Below the pieces are notes generated by a model. That model saw only the letters and a program-made list of their open reading frames with translations, did no database searches and was not told the DNA's origin. The position numbers were made by a program, and so were the translations under genes. A stretch of DNA of 26,084 bases from JAKFDI01 sp044508835 (GTDB lineage: Bacteria; Pseudomonadota; Gammaproteobacteria; Burkholderiales; Burkholderiaceae_C). The stretch lies in contig JBIQHD010000047.1 of NCBI GenBank assembly GCA_044508835.1, positions 1 through 26,084 of the forward strand. The letters run 5' to 3'. Below are positions 16,424 through 23,261 of the stretch, in pieces (the first letter of the stretch is position 1; every line of letters begins with the position of its first letter).

Positions 16424-17055
16424 CGCGTGCTCCCGGGCTGGAGGTCGACGCTGGCGGTCCGCGCGGCCGATGCGGCCGGCGCAGGCAGGGCGGGGAAGCT
16501 GCGGTCGAGCGACCGCAGGTACTTCACCAGGTCCACCGCCTCGGGCCGCGCCACCACCACCTTGCCGGCGGGCGCGTAGCCCCCGGGCAGCTTGACGACG
16601 ACGTCGTCCTTCTCGGCCTCGGGCTTCACCTCGAACAGGTAGGGGTAGCTCGGCATGATGCTGCCGCCCACGTAGGCGCGCGGCTGGTACAGGTGGCCGA
16701 GGTGCCACTGCTCGCTCGGCTGGCGCGCGCCGATGTTCATCAGGTCCGGCCCGGTGCGCATGGTGCCCAGCAGGTGGGGCGTGTCGTAGGCGTAGTCGCC
16801 GGCCACGGTGGCGCGGCCCCAGCCGCGCGCGAGGTCGGGGGCGAAGCCCTTGGCCCGCGGCTGCTGCGTGTGGCAGTACACGCAGCCGTTGGCGATGTAG
16901 ACCTCGCGGCCGCGCCACTCGGCGCTGGTGTAGGGCTTCAGGCCGGGCGTGGGCTTCACCTCGCGCACCTGCAGGTAGGGCAGCACGACCAGCGCGCTGG
17001 TGGACAGCCCCAGCATCACCATGGCCGCCGAGATGAGCTTGACTTCGTTCTTCAT
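16420..17055 (-). CDS. ccoO: cbb3-type oxidase subunit II-like cytochrome c (CcoO/FixO family, 211 aa)
   Basis: Monoheme membrane-anchored subunit of a C-family heme-copper oxidase. One N-terminal helix (~8-27) is followed by a periplasmic heme c domain with CVYCHTQQ at 58-65 (heme Cys58, Cys61, His62). Typical CcoO elements follow: YDTPHLLGTMRTGPDLMNIG, QWHLGHLYQPRAYVGGSIMP with the likely axial Met, and YLFEVKPEAEKDDVVVKLP. The tail is Ala/Pro rich. Length is close to the usual 200-240. Its start overlaps the end of subunit I by 4 bp, so expression is coupled. Confidence 0.93.
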   Translation of the reverse strand: MKNEVKLISAAMVMLGLSTSALVVLPYLQVREVKPTPGLKPYTSAEWRGREVYIANGCVYCHTQQPRAKGFAPDLARGWGRATVAGDYAYDTPHLLGTMRTGPDLMNIGARQPSEQWHLGHLYQPRAYVGGSIMPSYPYLFEVKPEAEKDDVVVKLPGGYAPAGKVVVARPEAVDLVKYLRSLDRSFPALPAPAASAARTASVDLQPGSTR

Positions 17056-18701
17056 TGCGCCGCCTCCTTCACCAGCGCGTGCTTGAACATGGCCGGGCGC
17101 GAGCGCTGCGGGCCGAGCTTGAGCGCCATGGCGATGAAGTGCCAGGCGAACACCAGGTGGCCGGTCGTCATCAGCGCGCCGCCGACGCTGCGGGCCTTGA
17201 GCCAGGGCAGCGTGAGCGTCACCGAGTCCATGAAGGGCCGGGCCGCGTCGAGCATGGCCGTGCCCTGCAGCCAGCCGCCGATCGTCAGGCTCCAGAAGTA
17301 CACGGCGATGCCGATGGTCACCAGCCAGAAGTGCAGGGAGATGAGCTTCGGGAACGGCCACTCGCGCGCGATGATGCGCGGCATCACGAAGTACATCGCG
17401 CCGAAGAACACCAGGCTCACGAAGCCGTAGAGCCCCAGGTGCGCATGGCCCACGGTGTAGTGCGTGAAGTGGGCGACGGCGTTCACGCTGCGCAGCGCCT
17501 CGAACGAGCCCTGCACCGAGCTGGCCGTGTACATCAGCCCGCCGATGCCGACGAAGCGCAGCGTGGGCGAATCGCGCAGCGCCGCGACGCGCCCGCTCAG
17601 CGTCTGGTACATGTTCACGGTGAACGCGGCCACCGGGATGATCATCATCATGCTCTGCACGATGGACAGCGTGACCATCCACTCGGGCACCGGCCCGCCG
17701 ATGAGGTGGTGCCCGCCAACCTGGCCGTAGAAGAACGCCAGGCCCCAGAAGCCGAGCAGCGACAGGTTGTACGACTGCACCGGCCGCCCGATCACCTTGG
17801 GCAGGAAGTAGTAGACCGAGGCGAGCGCGAGCGGCGTGTAGAACAGCCCCAGCACGTTGTGGCCGAACCACCAGTTCATCGCCGCCTGCTCCACCCCGCC
17901 GTGCAGGCCGGGAATCTTGGCCACGATGAACAGCACCGGCAGCCAGAACAGCGCGCAGCCCATGTACCAGACCGAGACGTACAGGTGCTCGACGCGGCGG
18001 TTCACCAGCGTCATCACCAGCGGCGAGGCGATGAGCGCGCCGCCCGCGGCGAACAGGATGCCGATCTGCCACGGGATCTCGAGCCACTCCAGCCCGTCGT
18101 TCACCCCGGCGGCGATGCTGCCCAGGCCGGCGATCAGCGCCGCGTTCCACAGCACGCCGCCCACGAGCGCGTAGCGCGCGCCCATCAGCGGCGTCTTGAG
18201 CAGGCGCGGGATGATGAACAGCGCGATGCCCAGGCCCGCCATCGGCGCCCAGCCGTAGGCCACGGCGTTCAGGTGGACGGTGCGGATGCGCCCGAAGGTG
18301 AGCCAGGCCTGCTGCACCAGCCAGTCGGGCTCGTGCAGCTTGAGCGAGGCGGTGAGCCCGGCGGCCGAAGCCACCAGCAGCCACACGATGGCGCAGGCGA
18401 AGAAGAAGAACACCACGGGGCGGGTGGATTCGTCGGCGCGGGCGCGCTCGGCGATCTCGGCGGCGCCCGCGGCCTGCGAGGCGTCGGGGGCGCCCGCCGC
18501 GTCCATCGAGGTCTGCAGCGCGCCCTGGGCCGCGGCCGTGGCCGCCGGCTCCTCGATGCGGCCGACCTCGCCCGGCGCGAAGATGACCTCGGCGCCGCGG
18601 CTGCTGCGGTCGAACAGGCCCGAGCGCTGCGACCAGATGAAGAACAGCAGCGCCACGAACGACAGGATGAAGGCGGACAGCAGGATCGAGACCGTGCTCA
18701 C
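17052..18701 (-). CDS. ccoN: cbb3-type oxidase subunit I with an N-terminal CcoS-like extension (549 aa)
   Basis: Catalytic subunit of a proton-pumping O2 reductase with heme b and a heme b3-CuB site. The core begins near residue 93. Ligands: His143 (RTVHLNAVAYGW) and His421 for heme b, His419 (TVGHAHLGLYG) for heme b3, and His281 (WWFGHNVLGLF), His331 and His332 (GGHHLIGG) for CuB. Tyr325 (FFYGQVGGHH) occupies the place of the cross-linked Tyr of C-family oxidases, which favours O2 over NO reduction. The first 92 residues are extra: a membrane helix at 5-23, then FIWSQRSGLFD, which resembles CcoS (FxWxxRSxQFDD), then an Ala-rich linker. Start is GTG at 18701 with GAGGAG-type signal upstream. 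Usual CcoN is ~475 aa. Confidence 0.92.
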   Translation of the reverse strand: MSTVSILLSAFILSFVALLFFIWSQRSGLFDRSSRGAEVIFAPGEVGRIEEPAATAAAQGALQTSMDAAGAPDASQAAGAAEIAERARADESTRPVVFFFFACAIVWLLVASAAGLTASLKLHEPDWLVQQAWLTFGRIRTVHLNAVAYGWAPMAGLGIALFIIPRLLKTPLMGARYALVGGVLWNAALIAGLGSIAAGVNDGLEWLEIPWQIGILFAAGGALIASPLVMTLVNRRVEHLYVSVWYMGCALFWLPVLFIVAKIPGLHGGVEQAAMNWWFGHNVLGLFYTPLALASVYYFLPKVIGRPVQSYNLSLLGFWGLAFFYGQVGGHHLIGGPVPEWMVTLSIVQSMMMIIPVAAFTVNMYQTLSGRVAALRDSPTLRFVGIGGLMYTASSVQGSFEALRSVNAVAHFTHYTVGHAHLGLYGFVSLVFFGAMYFVMPRIIAREWPFPKLISLHFWLVTIGIAVYFWSLTIGGWLQGTAMLDAARPFMDSVTLTLPWLKARSVGGALMTTGHLVFAWHFIAMALKLGPQRSRPAMFKHALVKEAAQ

Positions 18702-18723
18702 GAAGACTCCTCGTTCAACAATG

Positions 18724-18752
18724 CCGCGGCGGGCGAGCGCCTGCCGCCGCGG
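18724..18752 (-). terminator. Hairpin between nnrS and the ccoN-like gene
   Basis: CCGCGGCGG (18724-18732) pairs perfectly with CCGCCGCGG (18744-18752) across 11 bases, in the 90-bp gap between the nnrS stop and the GTG start of subunit I. No T-run follows on the minus strand, so it is more likely an attenuator or mRNA-stability element than a full terminator. Confidence 0.4.
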
Positions 18753-18791
18753 CCGTCAGGCCAGCGCGGCCACGGGCCGCGCGGTGCGTGC

Positions 18792-19997
18792 TCAGCCGTC
18801 CTTGCCGTCCACGCGCGGCTGCATCAGCCACGGCGTGAAGCGCCACAGGTAGATGGCGAAGGCGATGCCCCAGGCCGCCGCCGCGCCGATGAGCGACGGC
18901 ACGTACAGCGCCGCGCCGGCGAGCGGCAGCAGCACGCGCAGCACGGCGGCCGCCATCACCAGCGCATAGGCCAGCACCTCGGGCTTCGAGGCGTGCAGCA
19001 TGCGGCCGGTGTGGCCGCGCGCGGTGCGCGTGATCATGCCGATGATCAGCCCGCCGGTGGCGCCCACGGCGAGCGCATGCACGCCGGCCGACACCGGCAC
19101 CCAGCCGAGCTTGGCGAGCGCGAGCATCGCCAGGCCGAGCGGGATCCACGCATAGGCGGCATGGAGGATCCACAGGATGGGCCGCGTGCGCGTGATCCAG
19201 GGCCGCCACTGCCACGCGCGCGCCACCTGCAGCACCGCCGCCACGGCCAGCGCCAGCGCCGGCAGCACGCCGTCGGGGCCGCACACCCACGCCAGCAGGC
19301 CGAGCGCGGTGGCGGCGAGCGCGAGGCGGTCGAGCGCGGGGCTGAGCGCGAGCTTCAGGCCGGGCGTCGCGTTCATGGTGAACGCGGGCACCACGCGCCC
19401 GGCGATCACGCACTCGATCATCACGATGAGCGCGAGGCCGGCGTACAGCGGCGTGGTCGCGGCGACGTCGACCACGCCCATCACCGAGAGGTGGAACAGC
19501 AGGTTGGCGACCGACAGCAGGATCAGGATGCCCACCAGCGGCAGGTTGCGCCGGTTCTTGGCGCGCACCAGCACGTCGCCGAACACCGCCGCCACGATGG
19601 GCAGCAGCACGACGTCGAGAAAGGCGTAGACGGCGTAGGGCGCGCCCACCGCCGCCAGGCGCGCCGCGATCCACAGCAGCGCCAGCGCGCCGAGGAAGGC
19701 GCCGCGCGGCGTGTCCAGGCCCGTCCAGGCCTTGCCCGCCGTCAACAGGAAGCCGACGATCACCGCGATGGCGAAGCCGAACAGCATCTCGTGCGCATGC
19801 CACAGCATCGGCGGCGCGGCGGTGGCGAAGCTGACGTGGCCGAGGAACATCGCCACCCACAGCGGCACCGCCACCGCGCCCAGCGCCGCCGCGCACAGGT
19901 AGAACGGACGGAAGCCGAGCCGCAGCAGGGGCAGGCCGCGCCCCGCCGGTTCGGGGTTGCCGCGCGGCTGGACGAAGAGAGGAAGGGTGGATTTCAT
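18792..19997 (-). CDS. nnrS: NnrS-family heme/copper membrane protein (401 aa)
   Basis: Polytopic inner-membrane protein with about 12 helices, linked in other bacteria to tolerance of nitric oxide and to denitrification regulons. Family marks: LLRLGFRPFYLCAAALGAV near the start, PPMLWHAHEMLFGFAIAVIVG with the conserved His pair, GKAWTGLDTPRG, ECVIAGRVVPAFTMNA, and the C-terminal GVHALAVGATGGLIIGMIT and RTARGHTGR segment. The ATG at 19997 was chosen because the family-like sequence starts within 30 residues; the frame is open further up but runs into the regulatory region. It heads the minus-strand respiratory cluster and has an FNR-like box ~103 bp upstream. Confidence 0.94.
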   Translation of the reverse strand: MKSTLPLFVQPRGNPEPAGRGLPLLRLGFRPFYLCAAALGAVAVPLWVAMFLGHVSFATAAPPMLWHAHEMLFGFAIAVIVGFLLTAGKAWTGLDTPRGAFLGALALLWIAARLAAVGAPYAVYAFLDVVLLPIVAAVFGDVLVRAKNRRNLPLVGILILLSVANLLFHLSVMGVVDVAATTPLYAGLALIVMIECVIAGRVVPAFTMNATPGLKLALSPALDRLALAATALGLLAWVCGPDGVLPALALAVAAVLQVARAWQWRPWITRTRPILWILHAAYAWIPLGLAMLALAKLGWVPVSAGVHALAVGATGGLIIGMITRTARGHTGRMLHASKPEVLAYALVMAAAVLRVLLPLAGAALYVPSLIGAAAAWGIAFAIYLWRFTPWLMQPRVDGKDG

Positions 19998-20099
19998 CGC
20001 GGTGGGGATGCGCCCCGGCTTAAAGCTGCATTCGGTGCGCACCTTACTGCCCGGCGCGACCGAAATCAAGCCGCCCCGCGTGTGAAAGCGCACACCAAC

Positions 20100-20113
20100 T
20101 TGCCTTGGATCAA
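20100..20113 (-). promoter_or_regulatory. FNR/DNR-like box upstream of nnrS
   Basis: On the minus strand it reads TTGATCCAAGGCAA: a perfect TTGAT half and a GGCAA half (8 of 10 positions of TTGAT-N4-ATCAA). It lies 103 bp before the nnrS start in the divergent region, a fitting place for O2- or NO-responsive control of nnrS and perhaps the oxidase genes. Read the other way it is about 66 bp before the predicted start of the chemoreceptor transcript. Confidence 0.5.
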
Positions 20114-20140
20114 TTCCGCCGGAGCGGCACGGCGGCCGCT

Positions 20141-20166
20141 TCAGATCCGCGCCGCGGAGCCGATAA
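20141..20166 (+). promoter_or_regulatory. Sigma-28 (FliA)-type promoter for the chemoreceptor gene
   Basis: GCCGATAA at 20159-20166 is a perfect match to the FliA -10 element. The -35 position holds TCAGATCC (20141-20148), a partial match to TCAAGTTN-like elements. This predicts a start near 20173 and a ~237-nt leader. FliA control is usual for methyl-accepting chemotaxis genes. The remaining 20170-20400 stretch is GC-rich with no credible gene; AGGAA at 20401-20405 is the ribosome site. Confidence 0.6.
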
Positions 20167-20409
20167 ACCCGGCGTTCCCGCCGCGGCGCCCTGCCCGGCA
20201 CCGTCCTTCCCACGCCGCGCCCATGTCCCTCGCAGTACCCCCCGCCTCGCGCCGCCCCTGGCGCCCGCCCGTCGCCATCGCCCCCACGCCCCGCACGGGC
20301 GCCCCCTCCGCGACACCGTCACGGCCGGCCTGAACGGCCGCGCCGCTTCCGCTTCCGCCCTGCGCGCCGCCACGGCGCGCGGCCTTCCCTTGTCCTTCGC
20401 AGGAACGCC

Positions 20410-22131
20410 ATGAACCTCCTCTCGCGCATGCCGCTCGCCCGAGCGCTCGGCCTGTCCTATGCCGCCGTCATCCTGATCTTTCTCGCCGTCTCCGGCGTCA
20501 CGCTCTACGTGGGCCTGCAGATGGCGAAGACGGAGCAGTACAACATCGTCACCTACCGCACCATCGGCAACGGCACCACCATGCTGCAGGCGATGACCGA
20601 GTACGTCGCGACCACGCGCGGCGCGATGCTCGGCGGCGAGGCGCCCGACGCCGCGCACCTGGAGCAGATCGCCAAGAGCTTCGACGCCGCGCTGGCGGCC
20701 GCCCGCAAGGGCACGGCCGGCGACGCCGGGCAGCAGGCGCGCCTGGACGACATGCAGTCGCGCATGAAGGAGCTCGCGGAGGTGAACGGCGCGCTCGTGT
20801 CCAGCCGCCAGGCCGTGAAGGAAGGCGTGATCTCGTTCGACGACTTCCTCGCCCGCTTCACGCAGGGCAAGGCCGACGAGCGCATCGAGGCCTTCCGCGC
20901 CACGCAGAACGAGTTCGGCAAGCAGGAGCTCGCCGCGCTGTACGCCCAGCTCGCGCAGGCCGCCGAGCTGCGCTCGTTCAACGTGGCGGTGGTGGCCGGC
21001 GGCGCGCTGCTCGCCATCCTGGCCGCCGGCGTGCTCGGCTTCCTGAACGTGCGCCGGCTCAACACCTCCCTCGGCGGCGAGCCGGCCTACGCCGCGCAGG
21101 TGGCCACCGAGATCGCCGGCGGCAACCTGATGATCGCCATCGACACCCGCGAGGGCGACCGCGCCAGCGTGCTCGCCGCGATGAAGGCGATGCGCGACCG
21201 GCTGGCCGGCATCGTCGCCGAGGTGCGCCACGGCGCGGACGGCGTCTCCGTCGCCTCGGCCGAGATCGCCGCCGGCAACGCCGACCTGTCCAGCCGCACC
21301 GAGCAGCAGGCCTCGGCGCTGGAGGAAACCGCGGCCTCGATGGAGCAGCTCGGCAGCACCGTCAACGGCAACGCCGAGAGCGCGCGCCAGGCCAACCAGC
21401 TCGCGCTGGCGGCGTCGAACGTGGCGGCCGAGGGCGGCAAGGCGGTGGGCCACGTGGTCGAGACGATGAAGGGCATCAGCGAAAGCTCGCGCCGGATCGC
21501 CGACATCATCGGCGTGATCGACGGCATCGCCTTCCAGACCAACATCCTCGCGCTCAACGCCGCGGTGGAGGCCGCCCGCGCCGGCGAGCAGGGCCGCGGC
21601 TTCGCGGTCGTGGCCGGCGAGGTGCGCACCCTCGCGCAGCGCTCGGCCGAGGCGGCCCGCGAGATCAAGTCGCTCATCACGGCGAGCGTGGAGCAGGTCG
21701 AGCAGGGCACAGCCCAGGTCGACCATGCCGGCGCGACGATCGGCGAGGTGGTGTCCTCCATCCGTCGCGTGACCGACATCGTGGGCGAGATCAGCGCCGC
21801 GAGCATCGAGCAGGCCGCGGGCGTGGCTCAGGTCGCCGCGGCCATGACGGAGATGGACCGCGCCACGCAGCAGAACGCCGCGCTGGTGGAGGAATCGGCG
21901 GCAGCGGCGGAAAGCCTGAAGAGCCAGGCGGCGCAGCTCGTGAGCGCGATGGCCGTGTTCCGCGTGGCGGTGGCGGGCCGCGCCGCTTCGGCCGACTCGG
22001 CGCCGCGCATGCCGGCCCCGGCGGCGGTGGCGCAGGCGGCCATCGCGCGCGCCGCCTCGGCGGCGAAGGCGCCGGCCCGGCCCGACGCGGCAGCCGCCGC
22101 GGCGCACGGCGGCGACTGGGAATCCTTCTGA
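20410..22131 (+). CDS. Methyl-accepting chemotaxis protein with CheR/CheB-tether tail (573 aa)
   Basis: Transmembrane chemoreceptor controlling CheA. TM1 is at ~13-35, then a ~155-residue periplasmic helical domain (four-helix-bundle type, with TEYVATTRGAMLGGE), TM2 at ~190-215 (VAVVAGGALLAILAAGVLGF), a HAMP-like linker, and the signalling coiled coil. The hairpin tip IDGIAFQTNILALNAAVEAA is intact, followed by GRGFAVVAGEVRTLAQRSA. Methylation-type EETAASMEQL lies on the first arm. The chain ends DWESF, a version of the NWETF pentapeptide that binds CheR/CheB, after a flexible Ala/Pro tail. The ligand is unknown; no PAS or heme domain is seen. AGGAA is five bases before the ATG. It is divergent from nnrS. 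Confidence 0.95.
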   Translation: MNLLSRMPLARALGLSYAAVILIFLAVSGVTLYVGLQMAKTEQYNIVTYRTIGNGTTMLQAMTEYVATTRGAMLGGEAPDAAHLEQIAKSFDAALAAARKGTAGDAGQQARLDDMQSRMKELAEVNGALVSSRQAVKEGVISFDDFLARFTQGKADERIEAFRATQNEFGKQELAALYAQLAQAAELRSFNVAVVAGGALLAILAAGVLGFLNVRRLNTSLGGEPAYAAQVATEIAGGNLMIAIDTREGDRASVLAAMKAMRDRLAGIVAEVRHGADGVSVASAEIAAGNADLSSRTEQQASALEETAASMEQLGSTVNGNAESARQANQLALAASNVAAEGGKAVGHVVETMKGISESSRRIADIIGVIDGIAFQTNILALNAAVEAARAGEQGRGFAVVAGEVRTLAQRSAEAAREIKSLITASVEQVEQGTAQVDHAGATIGEVVSSIRRVTDIVGEISAASIEQAAGVAQVAAAMTEMDRATQQNAALVEESAAAAESLKSQAAQLVSAMAVFRVAVAGRAASADSAPRMPAPAAVAQAAIARAASAAKAPARPDAAAAAAHGGDWESF

Positions 22132-22168
22132 GCTCCTGAGCCTGCCGGGCCACCCCGGCCCTGCACCC

Positions 22169-22193
22169 GAACGCCGGCTTCGCGCCGGCGTTC
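22169..22193 (+). terminator. Terminator-like hairpin after the chemoreceptor gene
   Basis: GAACGCCGGC (22169-22178) pairs perfectly with GCCGGCGTTC (22184-22193) over TTCGC, 37 bp after the stop. Only a short pyrimidine stretch follows, so strength is uncertain. The rest of the 250-bp gap before the channel gene (22194-22370) shows no clear gene. Confidence 0.7.
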
Positions 22194-22381
22194 CTGCGTC
22201 ATGCCGCCGACGGCCGCGCCCCGGCGCGCCTCGCGGCGAGGCGCCCGCACCGCGGTGAGGCGCGGCGGGGCCGCTCCCGTGCACACGATCAGTGCCGCGC
22301 GCGCCCGCTCCGCCGTCCCGCCGGTGGTGGCCTGCATCTTGCGATTCCCCGCCTCGACTGCTTACCCACACAGGAGAGGAA

Positions 22382-23218
22382 ATGGCGTATCTCGTGCCTT
22401 CGGAGTTCGTGACCAAGATGGTCGACGCGGGCGAATCCAAGATCTTCATGGCCACCCGCGACACCCTGATCCGCGCCTACATGGCCGGCGCGATCCTCGC
22501 GCTCGCCGCCGTGTTCGCCGTCACGGTGACGGTGCAGACGGGCTCGGCCATCCTCGGCGCGGTGCTGTTCCCGGTGGGCGTGTGCATGCTCTACCTGCTG
22601 GGCTTCGACCTGCTCACCGGCGTGCTCGTGCTCACGCCGCTCGCGCTCATGGACCGGCGCCCCGGCGTGACGCTGCAGGGCGTGCTGCGCAACTGGGGGC
22701 TCGTGTTCCTCGGCAACTTCCTCGGCGCGGTGACCGTGGCGGTGCTGATGGCCATCGTCTTCACCACGGGCTTCTCCGAGGCGCCCAACAAGGTGGGCGT
22801 GGTGATCGCCGGCATCGGCGAGGCGCGCACCATCGGCTACGCCGAGCACGGCGCGGCGGGCATGCTCACGCTCTTCGTGCGGGCCATGCTGTGCAACTGG
22901 ATGGTCTCCACCGGCGTGGTGGGCGCGATGATCTCCACCACCGTGAGCGGCAAGGTCATCGCCATGTGGATGCCCATCATGCTGTTCTTCGCCATGGCCT
23001 TCGAGCACTCGGTGGTGAACATGTTCCTGTTCCCCTCGGCGCTCATCATGGGCGGCAACTTCTCGGTGATGGACTACCTGGTCTGGAACGAGATCCCCAC
23101 CGTGCTCGGCAACCTCGTCGGCGGCCTCGCGTTCACCGGCCTCACGCTGTACGCCACCCACGTGCGCACGGCGCCCAAGCGCGCCCCGGCGGCCGGCAGC
23201 AAGCGCGCCGTCGCCTGA
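22382..23218 (+). CDS. Formate/nitrite transporter (FNT) family channel (278 aa)
   Basis: Inner-membrane pentameric channel for small monovalent anions such as nitrite or formate. Six hydrophobic segments are visible (for example YMAGAILALAAVFAVTVTV, GLVFLGNFLGAVTVAVLMAI, AMLCNWMVSTGVVGAMIS, MPIMLFFAMAFEHSVVNMF). The family marks are the NFLGA and RAMLCNWMV segments and the conserved-His motif FEHSVVNMF. Length is normal. AGGAG (22372-22376) precedes the ATG. The phosphatase-kinase fusion follows after 43 bp, an arrangement found near nitrate/nitrite assimilation genes, so nitrite is the more likely substrate (inference). A formate role cannot be excluded. Confidence 0.93.
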   Translation: MAYLVPSEFVTKMVDAGESKIFMATRDTLIRAYMAGAILALAAVFAVTVTVQTGSAILGAVLFPVGVCMLYLLGFDLLTGVLVLTPLALMDRRPGVTLQGVLRNWGLVFLGNFLGAVTVAVLMAIVFTTGFSEAPNKVGVVIAGIGEARTIGYAEHGAAGMLTLFVRAMLCNWMVSTGVVGAMISTTVSGKVIAMWMPIMLFFAMAFEHSVVNMFLFPSALIMGGNFSVMDYLVWNEIPTVLGNLVGGLAFTGLTLYATHVRTAPKRAPAAGSKRAVA

Positions 23219-23225
23219 CGCCGCC

Positions 23226-23248
23226 GCGGGCCCCGCACCGGGGCCCGC
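23226..23248 (+). terminator. Perfect hairpin between the FNT gene and the kinase start
   Basis: GCGGGCCCC (23226-23234) pairs perfectly with GGGGCCCGC (23240-23248) over GCACC, ending 13 bp before the kinase ATG. With no T-run it is more likely an attenuator or RNA-processing element that sets the kinase level below that of the channel. The kinase has no visible Shine-Dalgarno sequence in what remains of the gap. Confidence 0.5.
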
Positions 23249-23261
23249 CGCCGATGACGCC

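Noticed and set aside
17052..18701. Nitric oxide reductase (NorB) instead of CcoN, given the adjacent nnrS
   Set aside because: The C-family cross-link Tyr is in place (Tyr325, six residues before the His pair) and the FGHN and GHHL motifs match CcoN. NorB-type Glu residues around the CuB/FeB His are not seen.
17055..20333. 1092-aa plus-strand open frame
   Set aside because: It is antisense to ccoN and nnrS, both strongly recognised. The translation is low-complexity His/Arg/Gln/Ala text without domains, as expected of a shadow frame in GC-rich DNA.
20223..20333. Small leader peptide in the chemoreceptor 5' region
   Set aside because: The 36-codon frame starting at 20223 is Pro/Ala/Arg-rich, has no convincing ribosome site and shows no regulatory feature.
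20110..22464. 784-aa minus-strand open frame
   Set aside because: Antisense to the chemoreceptor, whose domains and tail are unmistakable; long stop-free antisense frames are normal at this GC.
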